From positions 3,800 through 67,799 of the forward strand of contig CAYMPJ010000019.1 of the NCBI GenBank assembly GCA_964392325.1: 64,000 nucleotides of DNA, written 5' to 3'. The translations under genes and the position numbers were made by a program. Position 1 is the first letter of the stretch. The number at the start of each line of letters is the position of its first letter. Shown here in pieces: positions 18,386 through 25,935 of this stretch. This DNA is from CALLPQ01 sp964392325. Its GTDB lineage: Bacteria; Pseudomonadota; Alphaproteobacteria; Caulobacterales; Parvularculaceae. The notes beneath the pieces are model-generated. The model did not search any database. It was not told the DNA's origin and saw nothing but the letters and a program-made list of their open reading frames with translations.

Positions 18386-20347
18386 TCAACCTTGTTTCTT
18401 GCTAGCAATCCATCGGTCTATTTTGGCTTCCAGAACCCCTAAAGGCATGGACCCGGTTAAGAGCACTTCATCGTGAAACTCGCTTATCGAAAAGGCTTCG
18501 CCCAGTTCCGCTTCGGCTCTCTCGCGTAATTCACCGATTTTCAGCATACCCAGTTTATAGGAAGTCGCCTGACCGGGCCAAACGGAATAACGCTCAACCT
18601 CGCGTGTCAATGAGGCGCGCGTCTCTCCGGTTACGTTGACCATATAATCAATTGCTTGTTCACGGGACCACCGCTCAGAGTGAAGACCGCTATCGACGAC
18701 CAGACGGGCGGCTCTGAAAATCTCCGCTTGCAGACGTCCCAGATTACTTAAAGGGTCATTTTCATACATGCCCATTTCTACGGCCAGTTGCTCTGAATAG
18801 AGCGCCCACCCTTCTGAAAATTCAGAAAAGCCCATCATATTGCGTATGAGCGGTAAGCCTTTAATGGCCCGTTGCAAGGATATCTGGAAATGATGTCCGG
18901 GCACGGCCTCATGATAGGTAAGGGTTTTTAGAGATTGCTTGGGATTGTCCGCTGTATCTTTTAAATTGATCCAATAAATCCCCGGGCGAGAGCCATCGAG
19001 AGAAGGACCAGTATAATATCCCCCCGGTGAGGTATCTTGTTCATGAACAGCAATACGCCGGACTTCAACGGGCTGACTTGGCAAAACACCAAACCACTGA
19101 TCGGCCTTACCCATAATTTCCGTTACTTGCCCTCGCAGGCTCTCGAGCAATGCGTCGCGACCCTCATCAGTATTGGGGAAGAGGTTTTCCTCCCGTTGAC
19201 CAAGCGTGCTCATACGCTCCGCAACGCTTCCCTCGGATAACCCCAGCTCAATCAGGGTTTCATCCATTTGTGCGGTTATCCGCGCCACTTCTTGCAGGCC
19301 AAGGGCGTGAATATCCGAGCCGGATCGCCCTTGCGCGCCATAGCCGTCGAGCGCATGTTGATAAAACTCTTCCCCTTGGGGCCCAAGGCGCCAGATACCA
19401 GCCCCCTCGACGCTCAATGGGATCATGCCCGTGACGGTCGCCTCTAACCGGTTATAAGCGGGATAGATGCTGTCTTCTATAATTTCCACTGCACGGGCCT
19501 GATAAGCGCTCACCGCCTCTTCATCAACACCGTCAATCTTGGAAATTTTATTTACCAACGTCACCACGAGTGGGTTCTCATCGGGCGCAGAAGCACTAAA
19601 ATTCTTTAAGGACCCAGAAATACCGCGCAAGGCAAAAACCGGCGGCACGACCCCAAGCTCGGCATCGGCCTGCATCATCTGGCCGGTCTCATCAAATGCT
19701 TTTGCAAATCCCGCCATGCGTGAGAGATAGTTTTCAATGTCCTGCGTATTGGAAAGGGGTTGCTGGACTTGCAATAGACGCGGCAACCATAAGTGAACCC
19801 CGCTTAGCTGTGTTAACCGGTATGGCCCCCCGGACCCCCAATAGCTGGTGCCACCAAATTCAAACTGGTTACGCTGCGCCCCCGCTTCATAAGAGGTCCG
19901 TAAAATATCATAAGTTATCGCCATATCAGTAGGCAAAGACGAGCGGGAAATCCCTTTTAGCTCGGTCAGGAAAACCTCATTCATTGTTCGCGCTGTCTGA
20001 TCGGCATCAAAATCATTGCTGCTGAGGCGGCCATTATACCCCGCCCCCGCGAGCTCCTCCGAAACACCTAATTGGGTCGCTGTCTCGGGTGCATTTTTCA
20101 GGAAGGCGCGCACATGGCTATCGAGCATTTGCGTAAACTGTTCAGCCTGATTTCCCACATCAGGCACCTCAACGCTGGAGACTTGTGCCTCGCTTTGCGC
20201 CTGCTCAGCTGCGCTACCAGCCCCTTGATCTTGTTGAGAACATGAAGTCAGACCAACAACACCAACCAAAAGCGTGAGAACACCCAAACTCGGTGAGCGC
20301 TTCAGCAATTTATTTTCATTTTTTTTTCTATAATCCATCATAACCAT
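18386..20347 (-). CDS. DUF885 family lipoprotein, putative zinc peptidase
   Basis: A lipoprotein of about 650 residues. From the ATG at 20347 the N-terminus is basic, then hydrophobic, then a lipobox (G-L-T-S-C), so it is likely anchored to the outer or inner membrane. An in-frame TTG/ATG extension up to 20467 would bury this signal and is rejected; ATGs at 20341 and 20338 are also possible. The family motif T-Y-H-E-A-V-P-G-H-H (near residue 500) is a HExxxGHH-type metal site, and S-E-G-W-A-L-Y-S-E-Q supplies further conserved acids. DUF885 proteins are thought to be metallo-peptidases of M32/thermolysin-like fold; the substrate is unknown. Confidence 0.85.
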   Translation of the reverse strand: MVMMDYRKKNENKLLKRSPSLGVLTLLVGVVGLTSCSQQDQGAGSAAEQAQSEAQVSSVEVPDVGNQAEQFTQMLDSHVRAFLKNAPETATQLGVSEELAGAGYNGRLSSNDFDADQTARTMNEVFLTELKGISRSSLPTDMAITYDILRTSYEAGAQRNQFEFGGTSYWGSGGPYRLTQLSGVHLWLPRLLQVQQPLSNTQDIENYLSRMAGFAKAFDETGQMMQADAELGVVPPVFALRGISGSLKNFSASAPDENPLVVTLVNKISKIDGVDEEAVSAYQARAVEIIEDSIYPAYNRLEATVTGMIPLSVEGAGIWRLGPQGEEFYQHALDGYGAQGRSGSDIHALGLQEVARITAQMDETLIELGLSEGSVAERMSTLGQREENLFPNTDEGRDALLESLRGQVTEIMGKADQWFGVLPSQPVEVRRIAVHEQDTSPGGYYTGPSLDGSRPGIYWINLKDTADNPKQSLKTLTYHEAVPGHHFQISLQRAIKGLPLIRNMMGFSEFSEGWALYSEQLAVEMGMYENDPLSNLGRLQAEIFRAARLVVDSGLHSERWSREQAIDYMVNVTGETRASLTREVERYSVWPGQATSYKLGMLKIGELRERAEAELGEAFSISEFHDEVLLTGSMPLGVLEAKIDRWIASKKQG

Positions 20348-21040
20348 ATGCTTTCGATTGCTGAGGTCTTTCAGTTGAATGGGGGTTTTGCGCCAAACCG
20401 ACCCTTTTGATACGCGGATTACTAATACGCAGGCCTGGAATTGCAAAACCGTATATACCCAAGGCATAAGCGGTAGGAACCACTGTTATTTAATTCAACG
20501 AAAGACCTTCGTAAAAACGTCGCGCTTAGCAAAAATTCTGCTTAAATGAGGTTCGGGTAAGAGACTTTCCAGCCCCTTAAAACTTTACATACCGTTAACC
20601 ATAAATTTGTTCAACTTCAACTGCAATAGCGCAGCTGGGGGTCGTCCAGAATGCGTCAGCGAGTGTGGTATTTTGACAAGGTTTTGCACCGTCACAAAAC
20701 ATAAAAAGACCCGCCATTTTGAGAGGGTCTTTACTTTAAGTATTTTATATTTTTCAATAAAAACATTATGTTATTGGTTTTATCTTAGGATTTTTTAAAA
20801 CAATACTCACCGGGCATAGAGCGGGCATTTACCCGCCATTTGGTCATCGGCTCTTACGCGGTGGTTATGATCATGGCTCTATTCGCAGTGGAAGGATTGG
20901 AAAAAGGAATATGCCAACCGATCAACACGCCACCTGAAGGCTGGAACACCCTACATTTGGGTGAGCGTTATTTAAGCGGCGGGCATATGCCCGCCCTACG
21001 CGGTGGAAAGCATCTCATGCTAAAAAATATCTTAGATATG
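20348..21040. repeat. Repeat-rich intergenic region
   Basis: About 690 bases with no supported gene. It holds several short palindromes and pieces that recur at 21.6 and 22.1 kb: 20662-20716 resembles 22140-22194; GGGCATAGA at 20812 and GATCATGGCTC near 20869 recur joined at 22102-22120; and GGTGGAAAGCA at 21002 recurs at 21600. Two GC palindromes are GCGGG/CCCGC (20821-20836) and an 18-base perfect palindrome at 20978-20995 (GGCGGGCAT and its complement). Two small plus-strand frames here have no ribosome-binding site and overlap the repeats. Confidence 0.6.
20705..20732 (-). terminator. Stem-loop terminator, minus-strand
   Basis: AAAGACCC (20705-20712) pairs with GGGTCTTT (20725-20732). 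On the minus strand the stem runs into a T-rich stretch (TTTTTATGTTTTG). It lies 300 bases beyond the lipoprotein gene at 21041 and resembles the pnp terminator region at 22.2 kb. On the plus strand it is also followed by an AT-rich stretch, so it may act in both directions. Confidence 0.6.
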
Positions 21041-21538
21041 TTAACGATTAATCGGTGTCCAAGATGTCCTTACAATGAATTCTTCATTATTCCCACAAAA
21101 ATGAACCGGCAAATTGACTCGAAAATCTTTTAATCTGCGTTGTTGATTTTTCTTTATATCGAATCTGCCTACAATACTCGTCAAAAAACTAATTTCTTCA
21201 TTGAATTCAATAAGAACGTCTTCCGTAAACTGCACGTCTAAAAAGCCGATCCTTCCGAACTTTACTTGCTTCCCAGATAAGGTTCTAAGTTGCACTCCTA
21301 ATAGAACGCTATGCTCAAATATAAGCACGTCCTTTTCAACACAAATAGCTTCGACATTCCTATTTACCAACTTCACCCTTGCTTTTTCTAAAGTTTTCCC
21401 GGAATAAATTTTATCCTCAATCTCGAGGAATATCTTTTTTTCTTTAGGGCTATCAGGAAAATCATTCTCTTGATATTTAATTACGCAATTACATTGCATT
21501 AAGCATAATGCACAAAATAATATTCTACTGATCATCAT
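21041..21538 (-). CDS. Hypothetical lipoprotein
   Basis: About 166 residues, not recognised. The start is set by AGGAGG at 21543-21548, which serves two adjacent ATGs at 21538 and 21535; the upstream in-frame extension lacks support. The N-terminus is a short hydrophobic stretch ending in L-M-Q-C-N-C, so a lipoprotein or small secreted protein is likely. The rest is a mixed alpha/beta, Lys/Glu-rich domain with several Val/Ile-rich beta-strand-like segments. No catalytic motif is visible. It sits in a repeat-rich island, with a second unknown lipoprotein upstream on the same strand whose 3' flank shares sequence with this gene's flank. Confidence 0.7.
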   Translation of the reverse strand: MMISRILFCALCLMQCNCVIKYQENDFPDSPKEKKIFLEIEDKIYSGKTLEKARVKLVNRNVEAICVEKDVLIFEHSVLLGVQLRTLSGKQVKFGRIGFLDVQFTEDVLIEFNEEISFLTSIVGRFDIKKNQQRRLKDFRVNLPVHFCGNNEEFIVRTSWTPINR

Positions 21539-21627
21539 ATTGCCTCCTACGGTCCACCACCCCTGTCCAATTCGCAAAACAATTAGTAACGCTCCACAAG
21601 GTGGAAAGCACCTTATACTGAATATAA

Positions 21628-22038
21628 CTATCCAACATGCCTCATCATAAGTGTTAGCTTGCAGGTCTTTTTACTAAATTTAAATATTGTGGTTTGGCGA
21701 GGTAATTCAAAGATGTTATCCGTCCCATAGTATGCGGTTATGTCATCGTCTACGATGCGAAATTTTATTGTTTTTTTATCTTTGTGAGGGTCTTCGCTGT
21801 GAATATCTAGAATAAATTCTTCTAACTTTTTCACATCACAAAATTTACTAAACTCAGCTCGAGCTTTCCTTTCCATTTCTGCTTTGTTTATCTTATTTAT
21901 TCTTTCCACTTCGATACATTCTTCCGCCCTACATATATCAAGCTCAATTATTTCAGGAATAGATTCTGTATGATGATAGCTTGCATGGTGACAAGAAATT
22001 AATGGCAAAAAAAACAACAAATTAAGTAGAAATTTCAT
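21628..22038 (-). CDS. Hypothetical lipoprotein
   Basis: 136 residues, not recognised. A GAGGTGATAA ribosome-binding site precedes the ATG. The first 16 residues form a signal peptide with lipobox L-I-S-C, followed by a His-rich stretch (H-H-A-S-Y-H-H). Cysteines at about 35, 41, 67 and 126 could form disulfides. The C-terminal half (I-K-F-R-I-V-D-D-D ... T-T-I-F-K-F) looks like a small beta sheet. It lies between the repeat-rich island and pnp, and may be an ancient tandem partner of the downstream lipoprotein gene on the evidence of shared 3' flanks. Confidence 0.7.
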   Translation of the reverse strand: MKFLLNLLFFLPLISCHHASYHHTESIPEIIELDICRAEECIEVERINKINKAEMERKARAEFSKFCDVKKLEEFILDIHSEDPHKDKKTIKFRIVDDDITAYYGTDNIFELPRQTTIFKFSKKTCKLTLMMRHVG

Positions 22039-22186
22039 TTATCACCTCATACGAAAATTATTTAACACCCATCAACAGCGGATACTAAAGTAGCTCCCCT
22101 AGGGCATAGATCATGGCTCAATTACCTCATGCTTTAGGAAGTGTAGCATTTTAACAAGGCTTTGCACTGTCACCAAAACAAAGAAA

Positions 22187-22209
22187 GCCCGCAGAAATAA
22201 TCTGCGGGC
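22187..22209 (-). terminator. Rho-independent terminator of pnp
   Basis: GCCCGCAGA (22187-22195) and TCTGCGGGC (22201-22209) form a perfect 9-base stem with a 5-base loop, about 40 bases after the pnp stop. The minus strand continues TTTCTTTGTTTTGG. Confidence 0.85.
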
Positions 22210-22251
22210 CCTGATTTCAAGAAAATCAATTATAATATTGATTTCAAAGTT

Positions 22252-24372
22252 TTATGCGTCGTCTTTAGGAATTTCCTTGCCAGTCTCCTGATCAACGACC
22301 TTCATGGATAGGCGTACCTTGCCGCGATCGTCAAAGCCGAGCAATTTCACCCAGACTTCATCACCCTCTTTGACCACATCGCTCGTGTGCTCCGGGCGCC
22401 CCTGAGTTAGCTGCGAGATATGAACAAGGCCGTCGCGCGCGCCAAAGAAATTCACAAACGCACCAAAATCCATAACCTTGACGACTTTACCTTTGTAAAT
22501 CTCGTTGACTTCAGGTTCAGCCACAATGGAATGAATCCATTTATGCGCAGCGGCAATCTCTTCCTTGCTGCTCGAAGCAATCTTGATCAGTCCCTCATCA
22601 TCAATATTAACCTTCGCACCGGTTTCTTCGACAATCTGACGGATTACCTTGCCGCCTGATCCGATAACATCGCGGATTTTATCTTTCGGGATCTGCATGG
22701 TTTCAATGCGCGGGGCATGTTCACCAAGATCACTGCGCGCATCGGTGAGAGCACTACTCATTTCACCAAGAATATGCACGCGGCCATCTTTAGCTTGCGC
22801 CAAAGCCGTCTTCATAATGTCTTCAGTGATCCCGGCAATTTTGATATCCATCTGTAGCGAGGTAATACCAGCTTCAGAGCCTGCGACTTTAAAGTCCATA
22901 TCGCCAAGGTGATCCTCATCACCCAGAATATCAGAAAGCACCGCAAAGCGCTCGCCTTCAAGGATAAGCCCCATAGCAATACCGGCAACCGGGCGCTTGA
23001 TCGGCACACCGGCATCCATCATCGCAAGCGAGCCGCCACAGACGGTTGCCATTGAAGAGGAACCGTTTGACTCGGTGATTTCAGAGACCAGACGAACAAC
23101 ATACGGAAATTCTTCTTGTGATGGCAAGACAGCCTTCAGGGCACGCCAAGCCAGTTTCCCGTGGCCAATTTCACGCCGGCCGGTAAAGCCCATGCGGCCA
23201 ACCTCACCAACGGAGTAAGGCGGGAAATTATAATGGAGAAGGAAATTCTCTTTATACGTACCAGCAAGGGCATCAATAAATTGCTCGTCTTCACCGGTTC
23301 CCAATGTTGTCACAACAATCGCCTGGGTTTCGCCCCTTGTGAAAAGAGCCGAGCCATGGGTGCGCGGTAAAATACCGACTTCCGGGACAATTTTACGAAC
23401 CGTTTTTGTATCGCGGCCATCAATACGCTCACCAGTATCAAGAATGGCATTACGAACAATATCGGCCTCGATGGTTTTGAAAACCGACCCCAAGGTCGAT
23501 TTCTTCATCGCGTTTTCATCTTCATCATCGCAAAGCGCTTCAACGGCTTTGGACTTTGCTTCAGCAATTTTCTGCTGGCGGTTTTGCTTGACGGTTTCTT
23601 TATACGCATCACGCAAGTCAGACTCGACAATCGCGCGAACTTTTGCCTCTTCATCACTATAATCAGGAGCCACAAATTCCCATGGATCTTTTGCGCATTC
23701 CTCGGCAAAATCTATAATAAAATTAATCGCTTCTTGCGATGCTTTATGGCCATACATAACCGCGCCAAGCATCACATCTTCAGAAAGTTCACTCGCCTCG
23801 GACTCAACCATCATCACCGCGTCAGATGTTCCGGCCATTACCAAATCAAGATCACTGTCTTCAAGCTCATCTATCGTCGGGTTTAATTGATAGTTTCCAT
23901 CCGTATACCCCACACGCGCAGCGCCAATTGGCCCGAGGAACGGAATACCGGAGACTGTTAAAGCAGCAGAAACAGCAATCATTGCCACCACGTCGCTATC
24001 ATTCTCGCCGTCATGGGAGAGAACCTGAGCAACAACGAGCACTTCGTTTTTAAAACCCGGTGCAAAAAGAGGACGAATAGGACGGTCAATCAATCGCGAT
24101 GTGAGCGTCTCTTTTTCCGTTGGGCGCGCCTCACGTTTGAAATATCCACCGGGAATACGTCCGGCAGCATAATATTTTTCTTGATAGTGAACCGTAAGCG
24201 GGAAAAAATCGAATGCAGGATTAGCCTCTTTTGCCCCCACAACAGTTGCGAGAACTGTCGTATCTCCATAAGTTGCGAGCACCGAACCATCGGCTTGACG
24301 GGCAACCCGTCCTGTTTCGAGTGTCAGCGTACGACCGCCCCACTCCACTGATTTTTTTGTAATATTAAACAT
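22252..24372 (-). CDS. pnp: Polynucleotide phosphorylase
   Basis: A 706-residue 3'-to-5' phosphorolytic exoribonuclease of the RNA degradosome, acting on mRNA and sRNA in the cytosol. The domain order is normal: RNase PH domain 1 (about 1-145), a helical domain, RNase PH domain 2 (about 320-540) with the F-T-R-G-E-T-Q motif, a KH domain (about 555-615, I-G-S-G-G-K-V-I-R) and an S1 domain (about 622-690, G-x-V-x-x-x-x-D-F-G-A-F-V). The length is typical. It lies downstream of rpsO on the same strand, the common bacterial order, but a strong hairpin with a T-run (24439-24460) separates them, so it may rely on its own promoter or read-through. Confidence 0.98.
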   Translation of the reverse strand: MFNITKKSVEWGGRTLTLETGRVARQADGSVLATYGDTTVLATVVGAKEANPAFDFFPLTVHYQEKYYAAGRIPGGYFKREARPTEKETLTSRLIDRPIRPLFAPGFKNEVLVVAQVLSHDGENDSDVVAMIAVSAALTVSGIPFLGPIGAARVGYTDGNYQLNPTIDELEDSDLDLVMAGTSDAVMMVESEASELSEDVMLGAVMYGHKASQEAINFIIDFAEECAKDPWEFVAPDYSDEEAKVRAIVESDLRDAYKETVKQNRQQKIAEAKSKAVEALCDDEDENAMKKSTLGSVFKTIEADIVRNAILDTGERIDGRDTKTVRKIVPEVGILPRTHGSALFTRGETQAIVVTTLGTGEDEQFIDALAGTYKENFLLHYNFPPYSVGEVGRMGFTGRREIGHGKLAWRALKAVLPSQEEFPYVVRLVSEITESNGSSSMATVCGGSLAMMDAGVPIKRPVAGIAMGLILEGERFAVLSDILGDEDHLGDMDFKVAGSEAGITSLQMDIKIAGITEDIMKTALAQAKDGRVHILGEMSSALTDARSDLGEHAPRIETMQIPKDKIRDVIGSGGKVIRQIVEETGAKVNIDDEGLIKIASSSKEEIAAAHKWIHSIVAEPEVNEIYKGKVVKVMDFGAFVNFFGARDGLVHISQLTQGRPEHTSDVVKEGDEVWVKLLGFDDRGKVRLSMKVVDQETGKEIPKDDA

Positions 24373-24431
24373 TGTTTTTCTTCTTTCATGTTCCCGTCTG
24401 CCGGATTGCAGATCAGGTGTAATTTGTAATT

Positions 24432-24460
24432 AAAAAATGCCCGCCTTCGAAAAAGCGGGC
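24432..24460 (-). terminator. Rho-independent terminator between rpsO unit and pnp
   Basis: GCCCGC (24439-24444) pairs with GCGGGC (24455-24460). On the minus strand the stem is followed by ATTTTTT. It ends a transcript 15 bases after the possible micro-ORF at 24475-24660 and just before pnp, and would reduce read-through from rpsO into pnp. Confidence 0.8.
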
Positions 24461-24474
24461 GGGTGTAACAGAGC

Positions 24475-24660
24475 TCATTTTACGCATAGATGAGCAAATC
24501 CAGAATTTCTTGAAGCCAGTACAAAAGCACCCGGCTTGCCGAAGCTGAATTCAGAACAAGCAAAATAAGCAGAATGATTAGAATAGTGATGGGAAGTGCC
24601 GGCTGGTGATTTAGCAGCGTTTTCTTCGGCAACGACGTGTGAGCGCAAAATACGCTTCAT
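24475..24660 (-). CDS. Possible small protein between rpsO and pnp
   Basis: A 61-codon frame with a good ribosome-binding site (GAGGA, 7-8 bases before the ATG), followed at once by a terminator, which suggests a genuine transcript end. The peptide is rich in His, Ser, Ala and Phe, has no recognised motif, and looks unlike a folded domain. The same strand is also open in another frame (24480-24656), which encodes a strongly hydrophobic segment followed by an amphipathic stretch and looks more protein-like, but lacks an ATG. Either only one frame is used, or a frameshift joins them, or the region is a leader. I do not assign a function. Confidence 0.3.
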   Translation of the reverse strand: MKRILRSHVVAEENAAKSPAGTSHHYSNHSAYFACSEFSFGKPGAFVLASRNSGFAHLCVK

Positions 24661-24690
24661 TATATTTCCTCATGCCCTTTTGTGGGCCCT

Positions 24691-24715
24691 CGAGAGTCAC
24701 CGGATTGTGCTCTCG
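24691..24715. promoter_or_regulatory. Stem-loop between rpsO and micro-ORF
   Basis: CGAGAG (24691-24696) and CTCTCG (24710-24715) pair, extended by CAC/GTG with one bulged base. It has no T-run. Its place in the rpsO-pnp spacer is like the RNase III-processed hairpin that controls pnp in E. coli, but the sequence alone does not show that function. Confidence 0.4.
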
Positions 24716-24774
24716 CCATACATTAATGCCTTTTAACTCTCAAACGAGAAGGGCAAGCAAAAAGCCCTCATAGA

Positions 24775-25044
24775 TTAGCGGCGCAGGCCAAGACGCTTGA
24801 TGAGAGATTGATAACGCTCTTCATCTTTACTCTTTACGTAATCAAGTAGCCGGCGGCGCTGAGATACCATTTTTAAAAGGCCTCTGCGCGAGTGGTTATC
24901 TTTTTTATGGTCTTTGAAATGCCCGGTCAAATTGGCAATACGCTCTGAGAGGATGGCAATTTGAACATCAGGAGAGCCAGTGTCCCCGTCTTTTGTGGCA
25001 TATTCCTTAATCAACGCAGATTTGCGCTCGGCAGCAATAGACAT
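24775..25044 (-). CDS. rpsO: 30S ribosomal protein S15
   Basis: An 89-residue primary rRNA-binding protein of the 30S subunit that contacts 16S rRNA helix 22. The start at 25044 (M-S-I-A-A-E-R-K) has GGAGA upstream and gives the exact family length; an in-frame extension to 25185 is leader sequence. The S15 signature region L-T-G-H-F-K-x-H-K-K-D-N-H-S-R-R-G-L is intact (about 39-58), and the protein ends in R-L-G-L-R-R. truB, often upstream of rpsO, is missing here; instead an opposite-strand kinase remnant begins about 240 bases away. Confidence 0.98.
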   Translation of the reverse strand: MSIAAERKSALIKEYATKDGDTGSPDVQIAILSERIANLTGHFKDHKKDNHSRRGLLKMVSQRRRLLDYVKSKDEERYQSLIKRLGLRR

Positions 25045-25285
25045 ATTTTTCTCCGCGATATCTTGAATGAATATAGATTTAGCCGGGATATCGTCCAGCT
25101 GGGCGGCGTCGTACATGATATTAAAGCTCATGACAAGAGCATAAATGGGGAACAGTGCCCTGTGGAAAGCTTCCTCTGGGCGCAATCTCCCATACAGACA
25201 AATTTGCTCTCGTCCGCAAAATTCTCCTGAAAACGACTATAAACGTAAATTTCACCGCTTATAGGCCCTTAAAACAAGCCGATAG

Positions 25286-25480
25286 TTTAGATCAGTGATC
25301 AGCGCCAAAGACCATATTGATAAAACAAGTTGGGTTGGTTTAAACTTTTGTAAAGCAATTGCTAAGAAGATGGACGCAGCTTTAGAGATCAAATCTAAAC
25401 CGGGTGGGGGAACCAAGGTCTGCCTGTAGGCAGAGTTCGATATCGTTCATACTGATGAAGACAAAACCGAGATAAAAAAA
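25286..25480 (+). pseudogene. Remnant of hybrid histidine kinase (HATPase C-terminus)
   Basis: Translating the frame that runs into the downstream receiver gene gives a short open stretch bounded by stops at 25283-25285 and 25427-25429. It reads G-L-N-F-C-K-A-I-A-K-K-M and then E-I-K-S-K-P-G-G-G-T-K-V-C-L, which fits the G2-box and final strands of a histidine-kinase ATPase domain (family pattern GLGLxIC...IxVxSxxGxGT). After the amber codon the same frame stays open for 17 codons with a linker-like acidic sequence and enters the receiver domain at 25481. The upstream H-box, N-box and G1-box are gone. This is best read as a decayed hybrid kinase. Confidence 0.7.
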
Positions 25481-25870
25481 ATGAGTGAAATAAACCTCAA
25501 GGTCTTGATTGCCGAAGATAATCTAATCAATCAACAAGTCTTAAAATCTATGTTGAATGTTCCTAATGACGACATTTTTTTAGCAGATGATGGAAGCATT
25601 GCTGTCGACAAGTTTAAGAGTGAAGATGTCGATTTTATCTTTATGGACATATCCATGCCAAATATGGATGGCATAGCAGCGACTCGAAAAATACGGGAAA
25701 TTGAAAAACTGGAAAATAAATCACCAGTGCCGATTATAGCTGTTACCGCGAATGTTTCGGAAGAAACTGAAAAAGAATGCTTTCAAGCGGGAATGAACCA
25801 TTTCATTACCAAGCCAATTAATAAGCACATGGTCAATACGGCCCTCAATACATTTTGCAAATGCGCCTGA
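25481..25870 (+). CDS. Stand-alone response-regulator receiver domain
   Basis: 129 residues, a complete CheY-like receiver. The acidic pair is in L-I-A-E-D-N (about 9-14), the phospho-acceptor Asp in F-M-D-I-S-M-P-N-M-D-G (about 56), the Thr in V-T-A-N (about 88) and the Lys in I-T-K-P-I (about 110). The I-A-E-D-N-x-x-N-Q-x-V start is typical of receivers fused to the C-terminus of hybrid kinases. Upstream and in frame lies a kinase ATPase remnant separated by a single TAG codon. The ribosome-binding site is weak (GAGATAAAAAAA), so expression is uncertain. It may be a surviving domain rather than a selected single-domain regulator. Confidence 0.8.
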   Translation: MSEINLKVLIAEDNLINQQVLKSMLNVPNDDIFLADDGSIAVDKFKSEDVDFIFMDISMPNMDGIAATRKIREIEKLENKSPVPIIAVTANVSEETEKECFQAGMNHFITKPINKHMVNTALNTFCKCA

Positions 25871-25935
25871 GCTTAATATAAAAGCCGCCAAATTTGCCAT
25901 TTCCTATTTCTCGCATGCCCCTATAAACTAGGGTG

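Noticed and set aside
20607..20798. 63-codon plus-strand frame
   Set aside because: No ribosome-binding site, overlaps a terminator hairpin and a repeated segment.
20840..21133. 97-codon plus-strand frame
   Set aside because: Overlaps the palindromic repeats and the 3' end of the lipoprotein gene on the other strand; no ribosome-binding site.
24661..25285. Riboswitch or structured leader around rpsO
   Set aside because: Only short hairpins are visible; nothing matches a known riboswitch or the S15 autoregulatory pseudoknot well enough to claim.
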